Assembly (NCBI RefSeq): GCF_026072635.1
Contig: NZ_AP023081.1
Coordinates: forward strand, 1,882,501-1,946,500
Length of the DNA: 64,000 nucleotides
From: Pseudomonas solani
Lineage (GTDB): Bacteria > Pseudomonadota > Gammaproteobacteria > Pseudomonadales > Pseudomonadaceae
Direction of reading: 5' to 3'
Under the pieces are notes generated by a model that saw only the letters and a program-made list of their open reading frames with translations, did no database searches and was not told where the DNA came from. A program made the position numbers and the translations under genes. This document shows positions 51,709-60,338 of this stretch, piece by piece. Positions within the stretch are counted from its first letter, which is position 1. Each line of letters begins with the position of its first letter.

Positions 51709-52626
51709 ATGCAGATCGACGACGAACTCACCCTGAAGAAGCTGCAGACCTTTCTCGCCTTCATGCGTAGCGGCAACCTCTCCCGCGCAGCGGCCGAGCT
51801 GAACACCAGCAACGTCAGCGTGCACCGCGCCATCCACTCCCTGGAGAGCGCCCTGCGCTGCCCGCTGTTCAAGCACGAGGGGCGCAACCTGACACCGCTG
51901 GAGAGCGCCTTCGTGCTGGAGGAGCGTGCGCAGAAGCTGGTGCAGGACGTGCTCGAGACGGTGCGCCTGACCCGTGAAGCGGCAGGCTTCTCGGCCGAGC
52001 GCTTCAAGCTCGGCTCGCTCTATTCGCTGACGGTGAAGACGGTGCCGCAGTTGATCATGGGCCTGAAGCTGCGGCGCAGCGAGCTGAACATCGACCTGAT
52101 CCTCGGCTCCAACGTCGATCTTTTCTACAAGCTGAAGAACATGGAGCTGGACGCCATTCTGGTGTCCCTCGACGAGGGCGTGAGCGATGGCGATTGCGAG
52201 CAGCTGCCGCTGTTCTCCGACGACATCTTCCTCGCCGTGCCCACCGACTCGCCCTTCGCCGGCCAGCCCGAAGTGGACCTGGCGGACCTGGCCGACTCCA
52301 CCTTCATCACCCTGACCCAGGGCTTCGCCACCCACCGCGACGGCGGCCGGGTGTTCCAGCAGGCGGGCTTCGAGCCGAAGGTGGCGATGCAGGTGAACGA
52401 CATCTTCACCCTGCTCAGCATGGTCAGCTCCGGGGTCGGCTACGCCCTGCTGCCCGGGCGCATCGCCGCGGTGTACGAGAACCGCGTGAAGCTCATCCCG
52501 CTGCAGGCGCGCTACCGCCTGCAGCAGCACATAGGCGTGGTCTTCCTCAAGGCCAAGGAGCGCGACCCGAACCTGCTGGCGCTGCTGGCCGAATGCCGGA
52601 TGTACAGCCTGGCGCGCGGGGGTTGA
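51709..52626 (+). CDS. mdcR: LysR-family regulator of malonate use
   Basis: 305 residues with an N-terminal LysR helix-turn-helix (LTLKKLQTFLAFMRSGNLSRAA) and a substrate-binding domain. The sequence pattern (ALRCPLFKHEGRNLTPLESAF, VGYALLPGRIAAVYE) and the malonate decarboxylase cluster about 2 kb away indicate MdcR. MdcR activates mdc genes with malonate. It is read toward the mdc cluster's 3' end. Confidence 0.88.
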   Translation: MQIDDELTLKKLQTFLAFMRSGNLSRAAAELNTSNVSVHRAIHSLESALRCPLFKHEGRNLTPLESAFVLEERAQKLVQDVLETVRLTREAAGFSAERFKLGSLYSLTVKTVPQLIMGLKLRRSELNIDLILGSNVDLFYKLKNMELDAILVSLDEGVSDGDCEQLPLFSDDIFLAVPTDSPFAGQPEVDLADLADSTFITLTQGFATHRDGGRVFQQAGFEPKVAMQVNDIFTLLSMVSSGVGYALLPGRIAAVYENRVKLIPLQARYRLQQHIGVVFLKAKERDPNLLALLAECRMYSLARGG

Positions 52627-52655
52627 AGGCGGCGCCAGTGGGCGACTGAAGTGGC

Positions 52656-53205
52656 TCTGTCTGCGTTAGCTGTTGTGATTTTAAAGAAAGGCCTCAAGCA
52701 CGGTACTTTCCGAACATTTATGACTCCCTGTCACGCCCACCGCGTGGGTTTCGCTTCGCTCTACGCCACCCTACGTAAGCCACCGTGCCCCGAGCGTGAT
52801 GCGCACATCGATGAAGGCTCTGGCGAAGACGTTGGAGCGGCGGCCAAATGCCCCTTTCAGGAGGCCGAGCGCAATCGTCGTGGAAGGGGTTGAGCGACAT
52901 GGATGTCGCGAGAGCCGCGATGGGCCAGGGATGGCCCTTCGCGGCGTGCCCCTGGACGCCGCTTGCGGCGAACGCACTTCAGTGCGGCCCGAAGGGCGAG
53001 CGTAGCGAGTAACGATGATGGAGCGAGGGGAGTCTGGCGAAGCCAGACCCGTATGCAGGGGCGAGCGTTTTTGGTTCCTTTTTTGTGGTTCGGCATCCCG
53101 ACGACTGAAAAAAGGGACTCGCCCGGGGGGGCGAAACCAGAAGCATCACCAGAACTCAGCAATCAGCTGGGCTCAATTCTTCTAGCAACACTTAACGCAG
53201 ACAGA
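52656..53205. mobile_element. structured dispersed element, copy 3 (MITE-like)
   Basis: 550 bases bounded by the inverted repeat TCTGTCTGCGTTA / TAACGCAGACAGA (13 of 13). The left arm includes the dispersed short repeat at 52743-52775. The core aligns with copies 1 and 2, including GTCTGGC/GCCAGAC at 53032-53048. It carries a 55-base insertion (about 52957-53011) that adds two hairpins, CGCCGC/GCGGCG and CGCAC/GTGCG. Left and right flanks are REP fragments (GGGCGACTGAAGT and CTGAATTCGCCCCTAC). No protein-coding gene is seen in 52627-53245. Confidence 0.75.
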
Positions 53206-53226
53206 ACCACTGAATTCGCCCCTACA
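53206..53226. repeat. half REP beside structured element copy 3
   Basis: GAATTCGCCCCTAC at 53212-53225 is one arm of a REP; its head is replaced by the terminal repeat of the element. Confidence 0.6.
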
Positions 53227-53245
53227 GGGAACGCCGAGCGCCCCC

Positions 53246-54649
53246 TTAGAGCATCACCCACTGCAGCACCGCCAGCAGCGGCAGCAGCACGGCGCAGGAC
53301 CAGAGCAGGTAGCCGAAGAAGCTCGGCATCTTCACGCCGCGCTGCTCGGCGATGGCCTTGACCATGAAGTTCGGCGCGTTGCCGACGTAGGTCATGGCGC
53401 CCATGAACACCGAGCTCATGGAGATCGCCAGCAGGGTCTGTGGCAACTGCTCCATCATCACCTGAGCGTCGCCGGAGGCGAGGTTGAAGAACACCAGGTA
53501 GGTGGGTGCGTTGTCGAGGAAGCTGGACAGCACCCCGGTCATCCAGAAATACATGGTGTCCAGCGGTTGGCCATCGGCACCGGTAACGGCGGCGACCACC
53601 GCTGCCAGGTGCCCGTCGCGGCCGGCGCGAAGGATGGCGATCAGCGGGGTGAGGGTGATGAAGATGCCGGCGAACAGCTTGGCCACTTCGACTATCGGCC
53701 CCCAGTTGAATTCGTTGCCCTTGCGTGCCCAGCGCGGGGTCAGCCACAGCGACAGCCCCGCCAGGGCCAGCAGCAGGCCGTCGCGTACCAGGTTCTGCAG
53801 TTCCACGCGGGTGCCCAGCAGGTCGAAACCGATGCCCGGCTTCCACACCCCCGAGAGCAGCACCGCACCGACCACGCCGGCCAGCAGCAGGAAGTTGAAC
53901 TGCCCATGGACATAAAGCGGCGCATCGGGGGTGGGGTCGGCGGGAGCCAGTTCGTCTTCGCGGCTGAAGAGGTAGCGATCGATCACGTAGAAGATCGCCA
54001 GCAACGGCAGCGCCATGGCCAGCACCGGTACGGCCATGTGCTTCAGGGTCCAGAAGAAGTCCACGCCCTTGAGGAAGCCGAGGAACAGCGGCGGGTCGCC
54101 CAGGGGTGTTAGGCCGCCCCCGACGTTGGCCACCAGGAAGATGAAGAACACCACCACATGGGCGTTGTGCCGGCGGTTGTCGTTGGCGCGCAGCAGCGGG
54201 CGGATCAGCAGCATGGCCGCACCCGTGGTGCCCATCACCGAGGCCAGCAGCGTGCCCAGGGCCAGCAGCCGGGTGTTGAGCCCGGCCGAGCCGTGCAGGT
54301 TGCCTTGCACCAGGATGCCGCCGGAGATGGTGAACAGCGCCAGCAGCAGCACGATGAAGGGCAGGTACTCGCCGAACAGCACGTGCACGCCCATGGCCAG
54401 CGTCGCGTGGGCGCCGAAGCTGGCGACGAAGGGCACCAGGAACAGCAGCGTCCAGCCGGCAGTGATCTTGCCGAAATGGTGGTGCCAGAAATCACTGGCG
54501 ATGATCGGCAGCAGCGCGATGCTCAGCAGGATGCCGGCGAACGGCAGCGCCCAGAGCAGGCTCAGGCTGGCGCCGTCAACCTCGGCGGCCTGGGCGATGG
54601 CGGGTAGAAGCAGCAGGGGGATGAGCAGGCAGGCACGCAATGAAGGCAT
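53246..54649 (-). CDS. NhaD-like sodium:proton antiporter (ion transporter superfamily)
   Basis: 467 residues, about 12 membrane helices after a signal-like N-terminus (ending AQA). Landmarks are ISGGILVQGN, TTGAAMLLIRPLL, VANVGGGLTPLGDPPLFLGFLKGV, and SSFLDNAPTYLVFFNLA. This pattern is that of NhaD-type Na+/H+ antiporters related to CitMHS carriers. It lies 125 bases after madM and may be co-transcribed, perhaps maintaining the sodium gradient used by MadLM. The start is uncertain: ATG 54649 is chosen over TTG 54658. Confidence 0.88.
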   Translation of the reverse strand: MPSLRACLLIPLLLLPAIAQAAEVDGASLSLLWALPFAGILLSIALLPIIASDFWHHHFGKITAGWTLLFLVPFVASFGAHATLAMGVHVLFGEYLPFIVLLLALFTISGGILVQGNLHGSAGLNTRLLALGTLLASVMGTTGAAMLLIRPLLRANDNRRHNAHVVVFFIFLVANVGGGLTPLGDPPLFLGFLKGVDFFWTLKHMAVPVLAMALPLLAIFYVIDRYLFSREDELAPADPTPDAPLYVHGQFNFLLLAGVVGAVLLSGVWKPGIGFDLLGTRVELQNLVRDGLLLALAGLSLWLTPRWARKGNEFNWGPIVEVAKLFAGIFITLTPLIAILRAGRDGHLAAVVAAVTGADGQPLDTMYFWMTGVLSSFLDNAPTYLVFFNLASGDAQVMMEQLPQTLLAISMSSVFMGAMTYVGNAPNFMVKAIAEQRGVKMPSFFGYLLWSCAVLLPLLAVLQWVML

Positions 54650-54774
54650 CGGAGGCAACCAGGCTGGGCGAGAGGAAAACGGCGCGGTGCTCCAGCGGGC
54701 CGCCGCACCCCGAAAGACGCGGGATGCTAAACCAAAGCGGCGCCCGACCCCAGCGCCGCTTGTAGGACAAGGCT

Positions 54775-55539
54775 TCAGCCCATCAGCCCGCGCATGGCGA
54801 AGAACAGCACCGACGGGCCCATCAAACAGCCCAACGCGGTGTAGAAGGCGGCGGTCAGGCAGCCATAGGGCACCAGCTTCGGGTCGGTGGCCGCCAGGCC
54901 GCCGGCCACGCCGCTGGAAGTGCCCATCAGGCCGCCGAAGATCACCGCCGTGCGCGGGTTATTGAGGCCGATCAGCGGCGCCACGAAGGGCGTCGCCACC
55001 ATCACCAGGATGGCCTTCACCAGGCCGGCGGCGATGGACAGCGCCATCACCTCGGAGCTGGCACCGATGGCCGCACCGGTGACCGGCCCGACTATGTAGG
55101 TGACCGCCCCGGCGCCGATGGTGGTGAGGCTGACCACGTCCGTGTAGCCAAAGGCCAGGGCCACGCCGACACCGGCGACGAAGGAGGTGCCGATGCCGAC
55201 GAACAGCGAGATCACCCCGGAAACACCAGCGCGCTTGAGCTCCTCGATGTTCACCCCGAAGGCCGTGGCGACGATGGCGAAGTCGCGAAGCATGGCGCCC
55301 CCCAGCAGGCCGATGCCCGACAGCAGGGAGATGTCCACCAGGCCCTTCTGCCCACCGGTGACCACGCCACCCACATAGGACAGCACCAGGCCGAGGAAGA
55401 TGGCGATGGCCGAGCCGTGCAGGCGCCCACGGGTGAGCTTGTCGGAGAGCCAGTAGGACAGCCACATGGTCACGCCGATCACCGCGAAGCCGCTGATCAG
55501 CCCGTAGCCGTTGATCACTTTCAACATGGATTCGTACAT
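54775..55539 (-). CDS. madM: malonate transporter subunit MadM
   Basis: 254-residue membrane protein with about eight helices and glycine-rich signatures GGAMLRDFAIVATAFGVN and IVGPVTGAAIGASSEVMALS. With MadL it forms the Na+-dependent malonate uptake system. The ATG at 55539 gives family length; a GTG at 55548 overlapping the madL stop (GTGA) is also possible and would couple translation. Confidence 0.92.
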   Translation of the reverse strand: MYESMLKVINGYGLISGFAVIGVTMWLSYWLSDKLTRGRLHGSAIAIFLGLVLSYVGGVVTGGQKGLVDISLLSGIGLLGGAMLRDFAIVATAFGVNIEELKRAGVSGVISLFVGIGTSFVAGVGVALAFGYTDVVSLTTIGAGAVTYIVGPVTGAAIGASSEVMALSIAAGLVKAILVMVATPFVAPLIGLNNPRTAVIFGGLMGTSSGVAGGLAATDPKLVPYGCLTAAFYTALGCLMGPSVLFFAMRGLMG

Positions 55540-55544
55540 GGCGG

Positions 55545-55946
55545 TCACCGTTGCGCTTGGGTCAGGGGCTCAGCGGGGGCCGCCGAGGGCTTCTTTTGTC
55601 CGAGCCTGTCCAGCACCGGAACCATGGCGAAACCCAGCACCACCGCAGCGACGCCGGCGAGGATCGCCATCGGCCCGCCGGAGAGCGCGCCGAGCACGTT
55701 CTGCTGGGCGGCCATGGCGACCACGATGGGGATGTAGACCGCGCTCCAGAACTCCACGCCCTGTTCGGACTTGGCGCTCATCAGGCCGCGTTTGTTGAGG
55801 TAGCTGCCGATGAAGATCAGCAGCAGCATGGCGATGCCCACGCCGCCGACGTTGGCGGGGACACCGAGCAGTTTGCCCAGCAGCTCTCCGATGAAGAGGC
55901 CTGCCAGGGTGCACAGGGCGAGAAAGGCGACACCGTAGATGATCAT
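55545..55946 (-). CDS. madL: malonate transporter subunit MadL
   Basis: 133 residues with four hydrophobic segments and the family signature GVPANVGGVGIAMLLLIF. It is the small partner of MadM and precedes it directly. The ATG follows a CCGAGGACAA ribosome-binding region. Confidence 0.92.
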   Translation of the reverse strand: MIIYGVAFLALCTLAGLFIGELLGKLLGVPANVGGVGIAMLLLIFIGSYLNKRGLMSAKSEQGVEFWSAVYIPIVVAMAAQQNVLGALSGGPMAILAGVAAVVLGFAMVPVLDRLGQKKPSAAPAEPLTQAQR

Positions 55947-56005
55947 TGTTGTTGTCCTCGGTTCTGTCGAAGTTGTTGTTCTTGTGCTTCGAAACGCGCG
56001 GGGGG

Positions 56006-56925
56006 TCAGGGCGTTCGACCTACCTCCCGACGCAGCAGGGCGTCCAGCGTATCGCGGCGGGTGCCCTGGAAAGCGATCACCGTACCTTGGTCGAATACGC
56101 GTCGCGCCAGGCCGCTGAGCACGGCACCGGGGGGCAGTTCGATGTGCAGGCGCACGCCGCGTTCGTAGGCGTTGCGCAGGGTGCCGTGCCAGTCGACGAC
56201 GCGGCACATGTTGAAGGCGAGGTCGTCGCGCAGGCGTTCGGGTCGTGGATCGGCCGTGCGGTGGTGCCGCTGAGGTAGCCGATGGCTGGCCTGCGCAGCT
56301 GCGCCTCGGCGAAGGCCGCAGCCAGCTCGCGGGCCGGTGCCTCCAGCAGCGCGCAATGGGACGGCACGCTGACCGCCAGGCGCTTCGCCAGGCCGGCGCC
56401 CAGGCCGCGGGCGCGCGCGGCGACGGCGGCCATGGCGGCGTCGCTGCCGGCGATCACCTGCTGGTTGTCGGCGTTGATATTGGCCAGGAACACCGGGCCT
56501 TCGGCCTCCGCGATCAGGCGTTCGAGGGTGCCCAGGTCGAGCCCGCCGATGGCGGTCATGCCGAAGCCCTGCGGATAAGCCTGTTGCATCAGCTCGCCGC
56601 GCAGGGCCACCAGGCGCAGGGCATCGGCGAATTCCAGGGCACCGGTGGCCACCGCCGCCCCGTAGGCGCCGATGGACAGGCCGGCCACGTAATCCGGCGC
56701 CGGGCTTTCCTCCAGCAGCAGGCGTGCGCAAGCGACCCCGGTGATCAGCAGGCACAGCTGCACGGCACGGGTGCCTTGCAGCGCCTCGGCCGAGTCCAGC
56801 GCCAGCACGTCTTCGCCCAGCGCTGCGCTGGCCTCGTCCAGGCAGGCGCGTGCCTCGGGGGGCAGCTGGTGGAGCATGCCCACCTGCTGCGCGCCCTGGC
56901 CGGGGAAGGCGAAGAGGCTGCTCAC
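56006..56925 (-). pseudogene. mdcH: malonate decarboxylase epsilon subunit (malonyltransferase), one-base frameshift
   Basis: MdcH transfers malonyl from malonyl-CoA to the ACP subunit. The acyltransferase signature FPGQGAQQVGM and nucleophile serine in GLSIGAYG are in the first frame. After ARPIHDP the frame shifts: the conserved end DDLAFNMCRVVDWHGTL..VFDQGTVIAFQGT is one frame away. The expected PERLRDD requires GGAACGC where GAACGC is present at about 56240, so one G is missing. Repaired length is about 306 residues. The GTG start overlaps the mdcG stop (GTGA). Confidence 0.9.
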
Positions 56926-57536
56926 GCCGCGTGCTCCAGGGCCTGCCAGGGGTTATCCACAAGGCGCGCGCCCTCTGCGCACTTGAGCAGCACGCGGCGG
57001 GAATCACCGGCCCATTCGCGCAGGGCGATGGCGCCGAACGGGGTTTCCAGTTGCAGGTCGATGCGGCAGCAGGCGCGGTCGAGCAGCGCCAGCAGCTCAC
57101 GGGCGCGCTGGCGCTCGAAGGGTTCGGGAGTGTGCAGCAGCAGGTCGAGGTCGCTTTCGCCATGCAGCACCGGCACGCCGGTGGCCAGCTCGAACCCGAC
57201 GCCGCCGGTGGGGCCCCAGGCGAGGCCGGTGGCCTCCAGCACGGGGGCAACCTCCACCAGCGCGCGCAGCGCCGGCCAATGCCCGGCTGTACGCGGGCGC
57301 AGCTGTTCCGGGCTGATGCAGCGCTGGATGGCGGCAAGGGGCATCAGCGTGGCGAAGCGCTGTTCGCGGCTGGCGCCACGCACACCCACGGCAACCCGGC
57401 CCGGCTCGCACAGGGCGCGGCGCACCACCACCGGCAGGCCGGCGGCGAGCACCTGCCGCGCCCAGGCCGGGGCCTCGGCGGGCAGTTGCTCCGGGGCGAG
57501 GCCCCAGAGGAGATCGTGAGGATGATTGGCCTTCAT
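56922..57536 (-). CDS. mdcG: malonate decarboxylase holo-ACP synthase
   Basis: 204 residues. Transfers the phosphoribosyl-dephospho-CoA prosthetic group to the ACP subunit MdcC. The opening HDLLWG and the nucleotidyltransferase aspartates in GESDLDLLLHTP (about 121-132) match MdcG. The ATG at 57536 has AGGAG nine bases before it; a longer open frame overlaps mdcE. Confidence 0.92.
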   Translation of the reverse strand: MKANHPHDLLWGLAPEQLPAEAPAWARQVLAAGLPVVVRRALCEPGRVAVGVRGASREQRFATLMPLAAIQRCISPEQLRPRTAGHWPALRALVEVAPVLEATGLAWGPTGGVGFELATGVPVLHGESDLDLLLHTPEPFERQRARELLALLDRACCRIDLQLETPFGAIALREWAGDSRRVLLKCAEGARLVDNPWQALEHAA

Positions 57537-57558
57537 GGTCCGCTCCTGTGCGAGGGCC

Positions 57559-58344
57559 TTACCACTGCGCCCGCAGCATCGCCCGCACCTTCGCCGAGGC
57601 CGCGCGGTTCTCGGCGCCGAGGCGCCCGCGCAGGTCGGTGGTGGTGCCGATATCCGCCACCGCCCGCACCAGGCAATTGCGCATCCGGGCGACATCGGCG
57701 GCAGCGGGCTGCTCGACGTTATCCACAGCCAGGCGCTCCCAGAGCAGGCCGAGGGAGGCGTAGTTGTCGAGGTCGTAAGCCATGGGCGGGATGGTCGCGG
57801 CGAGGGCTTCGAGGTCGTCGACGCTGCGCAGGGTGATGCGCGCGGCGGCGGCCTTGCCCATGGCGTGGACCATCACCCCGGCGTCGTCCAGGGCGATCAG
57901 GCGCTGGGCCTGGTAGCCGTGGGCGAGGAAGGCGCCGGACATGGCCTTGCCCACCAGCAGGCCGATCACCGGGTGCCCGGCGAGACGGGCGCGGGCATAG
58001 GCGTCCACTGCGCCGGCCAGGGCCTGGTGGATGCCCAGGGCCTCTTCGCGGCGGCCGTAGGCCTGGCTGGGTACGTCCACCACCGCCACCAGCACGCGCT
58101 TGGTGCCGCGCCCGGCGTCGGCTTCGATGGCGTCATCCACCGCCTTGGCCAGGCCCCAGCCTTCCAGCAGGCCCACCTCGCCGTTGCGGGCGCGGGGGAA
58201 GGGGTTGGCGGCATCCGCCACCACGGCGATGAAGCGCGCGGCGCGGCTGCCCACCTCGCCATCGATGACCTTCACCGAAGCCGGATAGCCGGCTTGTTCG
58301 CTGTCGCCTGCCAGGGCGTGCAGCCACTGCATTCCACGGCTCAT
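57559..58344 (-). CDS. mdcE: malonate decarboxylase gamma subunit
   Basis: 261-residue crotonase-like carboxyltransferase subunit: VVADAANPFPRARNGEVGLLEG and GHPVIGLLVGKAMSGAFLAHG. With MdcD it decarboxylates malonyl-S-ACP to acetyl-S-ACP. The ATG overlaps the mdcD stop (ATGA). Confidence 0.93.
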   Translation of the reverse strand: MSRGMQWLHALAGDSEQAGYPASVKVIDGEVGSRAARFIAVVADAANPFPRARNGEVGLLEGWGLAKAVDDAIEADAGRGTKRVLVAVVDVPSQAYGRREEALGIHQALAGAVDAYARARLAGHPVIGLLVGKAMSGAFLAHGYQAQRLIALDDAGVMVHAMGKAAAARITLRSVDDLEALAATIPPMAYDLDNYASLGLLWERLAVDNVEQPAAADVARMRNCLVRAVADIGTTTDLRGRLGAENRAASAKVRAMLRAQW

Positions 58345-59195
58345 TGCGGTTCTCCCGTGTAGAGGGCGCGCACGGCGGCGGCGTCCAGTTGTGCACAGTC
58401 ATCGCCCAGGCGCGCCAGGCGTTCGAGGAACCAGGCATGCCGGCGGCTGCGGGGCAACGGCGGCTCGTCGCTGGCCAGCAGGCCGCCGAGGGCCTCGCGG
58501 ATGGCGTCGATATCGTCGGCGACATAGCCATCCACCAGCTTGCTGGCCATGCGCTGCTCGCCACCGGTGAGGCTCCAGATGAAGGGCCGGTCGCGGGAGT
58601 CGTATTCCTCGATGCCGGCTTCCTGCTCGATCACCTGCGGGCCGTTGAGGCCCAGGCGCGCTTCGCGGGTCACCAGCAGGTGGCTGCACAGCCCGGCGGC
58701 GATGGACATGCCACCGAAGCAGCCCACCGGCCCGGCCACCAGGCCGACCACCGGCTGGTACTGGCGCAGCTCGACGATGGCGGCCTGGATCTCGGCGATG
58801 GCCGCCAGGCCCAGGTTGGCCTCCTGCAGGCGCACGCCACCGGTTTCCAGCAGCAGCACGGCGCAGGTGGGAATGCCCTTGCGGTTGTCCTCGGCGGCCA
58901 GCTCCAGCAGGCCGGCGATCTTGGCGCCGCCCACCTCGCCCATGCTGCCGCCCTGGAAGGCGCCCTCGATGGCGGCGATCACCGCCGGCAGGCCATTGAT
59001 GCTGCCCTTGGCCACCACCACGCCGTCGTCGGCCTGGGGCACGATGCCCTGGCGCGGCAGCCAGGGGGAGACCAGCCGTTCGAAGGGCCCGACCAGCTCG
59101 CGGAACGAGCCCGGGTCGAGCAATTCGCGGGCGCGCTGGCGGGCGCCCAGTTCGACGAAGCTGCGGGTGGCCAGCAGGCGTGCGTTGTCAGTCAT
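58341..59195 (-). CDS. mdcD: malonate decarboxylase beta subunit
   Basis: 284-residue carboxyltransferase-like subunit: ARQRARELLDPGSFRELV, EGAFQGGSMGEVGGAKIAGL and GPVGCFGGMSIAAGLCSH. It forms the decarboxylase with MdcE. It overlaps mdcC by eight bases and mdcE by four. Confidence 0.94.
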   Translation of the reverse strand: MTDNARLLATRSFVELGARQRARELLDPGSFRELVGPFERLVSPWLPRQGIVPQADDGVVVAKGSINGLPAVIAAIEGAFQGGSMGEVGGAKIAGLLELAAEDNRKGIPTCAVLLLETGGVRLQEANLGLAAIAEIQAAIVELRQYQPVVGLVAGPVGCFGGMSIAAGLCSHLLVTREARLGLNGPQVIEQEAGIEEYDSRDRPFIWSLTGGEQRMASKLVDGYVADDIDAIREALGGLLASDEPPLPRSRRHAWFLERLARLGDDCAQLDAAAVRALYTGEPQ

Positions 59196-59487
59196 GGGTC
59201 ACCTCCTCCAGGGCCTGCTCCAGGCGCAGGCGCACCACGCCGGGGGTAGCGCCGAAATCGTGGATGTCGATGCACAGGGCCGGCAGCGACTGGCCGGCGA
59301 ACATGCGCTCGAACAGGTGCCGCCAGCGGGCTTCGCTGCCGTTCACCGAGGTCACCACCTGGATCGACAATTTGCCGGCGAGGCCGGGCTCCAGCAGCAC
59401 TTCCAGGTCGCCGGAGCCAACGCAGCCCACCAGCGCGCGGCCAAAGGCGGGTTGCCCGGCGGGGAATTCGAAAGACAGGGTTTCCAT
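59188..59487 (-). CDS. mdcC: malonate decarboxylase acyl carrier protein (delta subunit)
   Basis: 99 residues: METLSFEFPAGQPAFGRALVGCVGSGDLE-type start, where the GSGDLEV stretch holds the serine that carries the 2'-(5''-phosphoribosyl)-3'-dephospho-CoA arm. It shuttles acetyl and malonyl groups among MdcA, MdcH and MdcDE. Confidence 0.93.
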   Translation of the reverse strand: METLSFEFPAGQPAFGRALVGCVGSGDLEVLLEPGLAGKLSIQVVTSVNGSEARWRHLFERMFAGQSLPALCIDIHDFGATPGVVRLRLEQALEEVTHD

Positions 59488-59489
59488 GG

Positions 59490-60338
59490 TCAGCTCCCGA
59501 CTCGGTCGATGAACAAACAGGCGGCGAGCAGATCGGCCGCGCCGCCCGGCGAGGCATTGAGCCCCAGCAAACGGGTTTCCAGTTCGCGCAGCCGGCGACG
59601 CCCGTCGAGGCTGGCGCAGCCCCCGGCGTCGAGCACCGCGCGGGCGCCCCGCTGCATGGCGGCGAGCCCTTCCGGGCCGGCGCGCCAGAGCACGCAGGTG
59701 TCGGCCAGCTCGGCCATGATCGCCAGCAGCGCATCGAGCCGGGCGTTCTGCTCGCCGCTGCCCTGGGCGCGGCTGCGCTGCAGCTGCGGCAGGCCGTGCA
59801 GGCGCACGGCGGGGAAGCCGAGCTGGGCCTCCTCCCGCGCGCCCCGGGCGCCGTAGCGCTGGGCGACACGACTGCCGTGGCTGTCCTGCTGCGGTGCGGC
59901 GCGGTCATCGATCAGGGCGATGCGCGCGGCACGGGTGGTGATGCCTGCGGCTTCGGCCTTGGCCGGTTCCAGCGCGACGGCGGCCACCAGCAGGCCGAGG
60001 GCCCAGATGGCGCCACGGTGGGTGTTGACCCCGCCGGTGACGGCGAGCATGGCGGCCTCGCCTTCACGGCCGATGCGGCCCAGGGCCTCGCGCAGCGGCT
60101 GGCCGACGTCGCCGAACGCCACCGCCGCCTCGGCCATGGCCTTGAACGCCGGCCACAACGACAGCGCCGAGGCGTGCATCAGGCCCAGGTGCAGGTCGCT
60201 GTGGGCGCCGCTGCCACGCCGGTCCACCAGCGCGGGCTTGGGCGAGAGGTCGGCTTCGTCGATCAGCGCATCGACGGCCTGGTCCGCCAGCCACTCGGCC
60301 AGGGGCAGCCCGGTACTTTTCGCGATCAGTGCACTCAT
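59490..60338 (-). CDS. mdcB: triphosphoribosyl-dephospho-CoA synthase
   Basis: 282 residues of the CitG/MdcB family: LSPKPALVDRRGSGAHSDLHLGLMHASA and GGVNTHRGAIWALG. It makes the prosthetic-group precursor from ATP and dephospho-CoA for MdcG. AGGAG stands six bases before the ATG, which overlaps the mdcA stop (TGATG). Confidence 0.93.
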   Translation of the reverse strand: MSALIAKSTGLPLAEWLADQAVDALIDEADLSPKPALVDRRGSGAHSDLHLGLMHASALSLWPAFKAMAEAAVAFGDVGQPLREALGRIGREGEAAMLAVTGGVNTHRGAIWALGLLVAAVALEPAKAEAAGITTRAARIALIDDRAAPQQDSHGSRVAQRYGARGAREEAQLGFPAVRLHGLPQLQRSRAQGSGEQNARLDALLAIMAELADTCVLWRAGPEGLAAMQRGARAVLDAGGCASLDGRRRLRELETRLLGLNASPGGAADLLAACLFIDRVGS

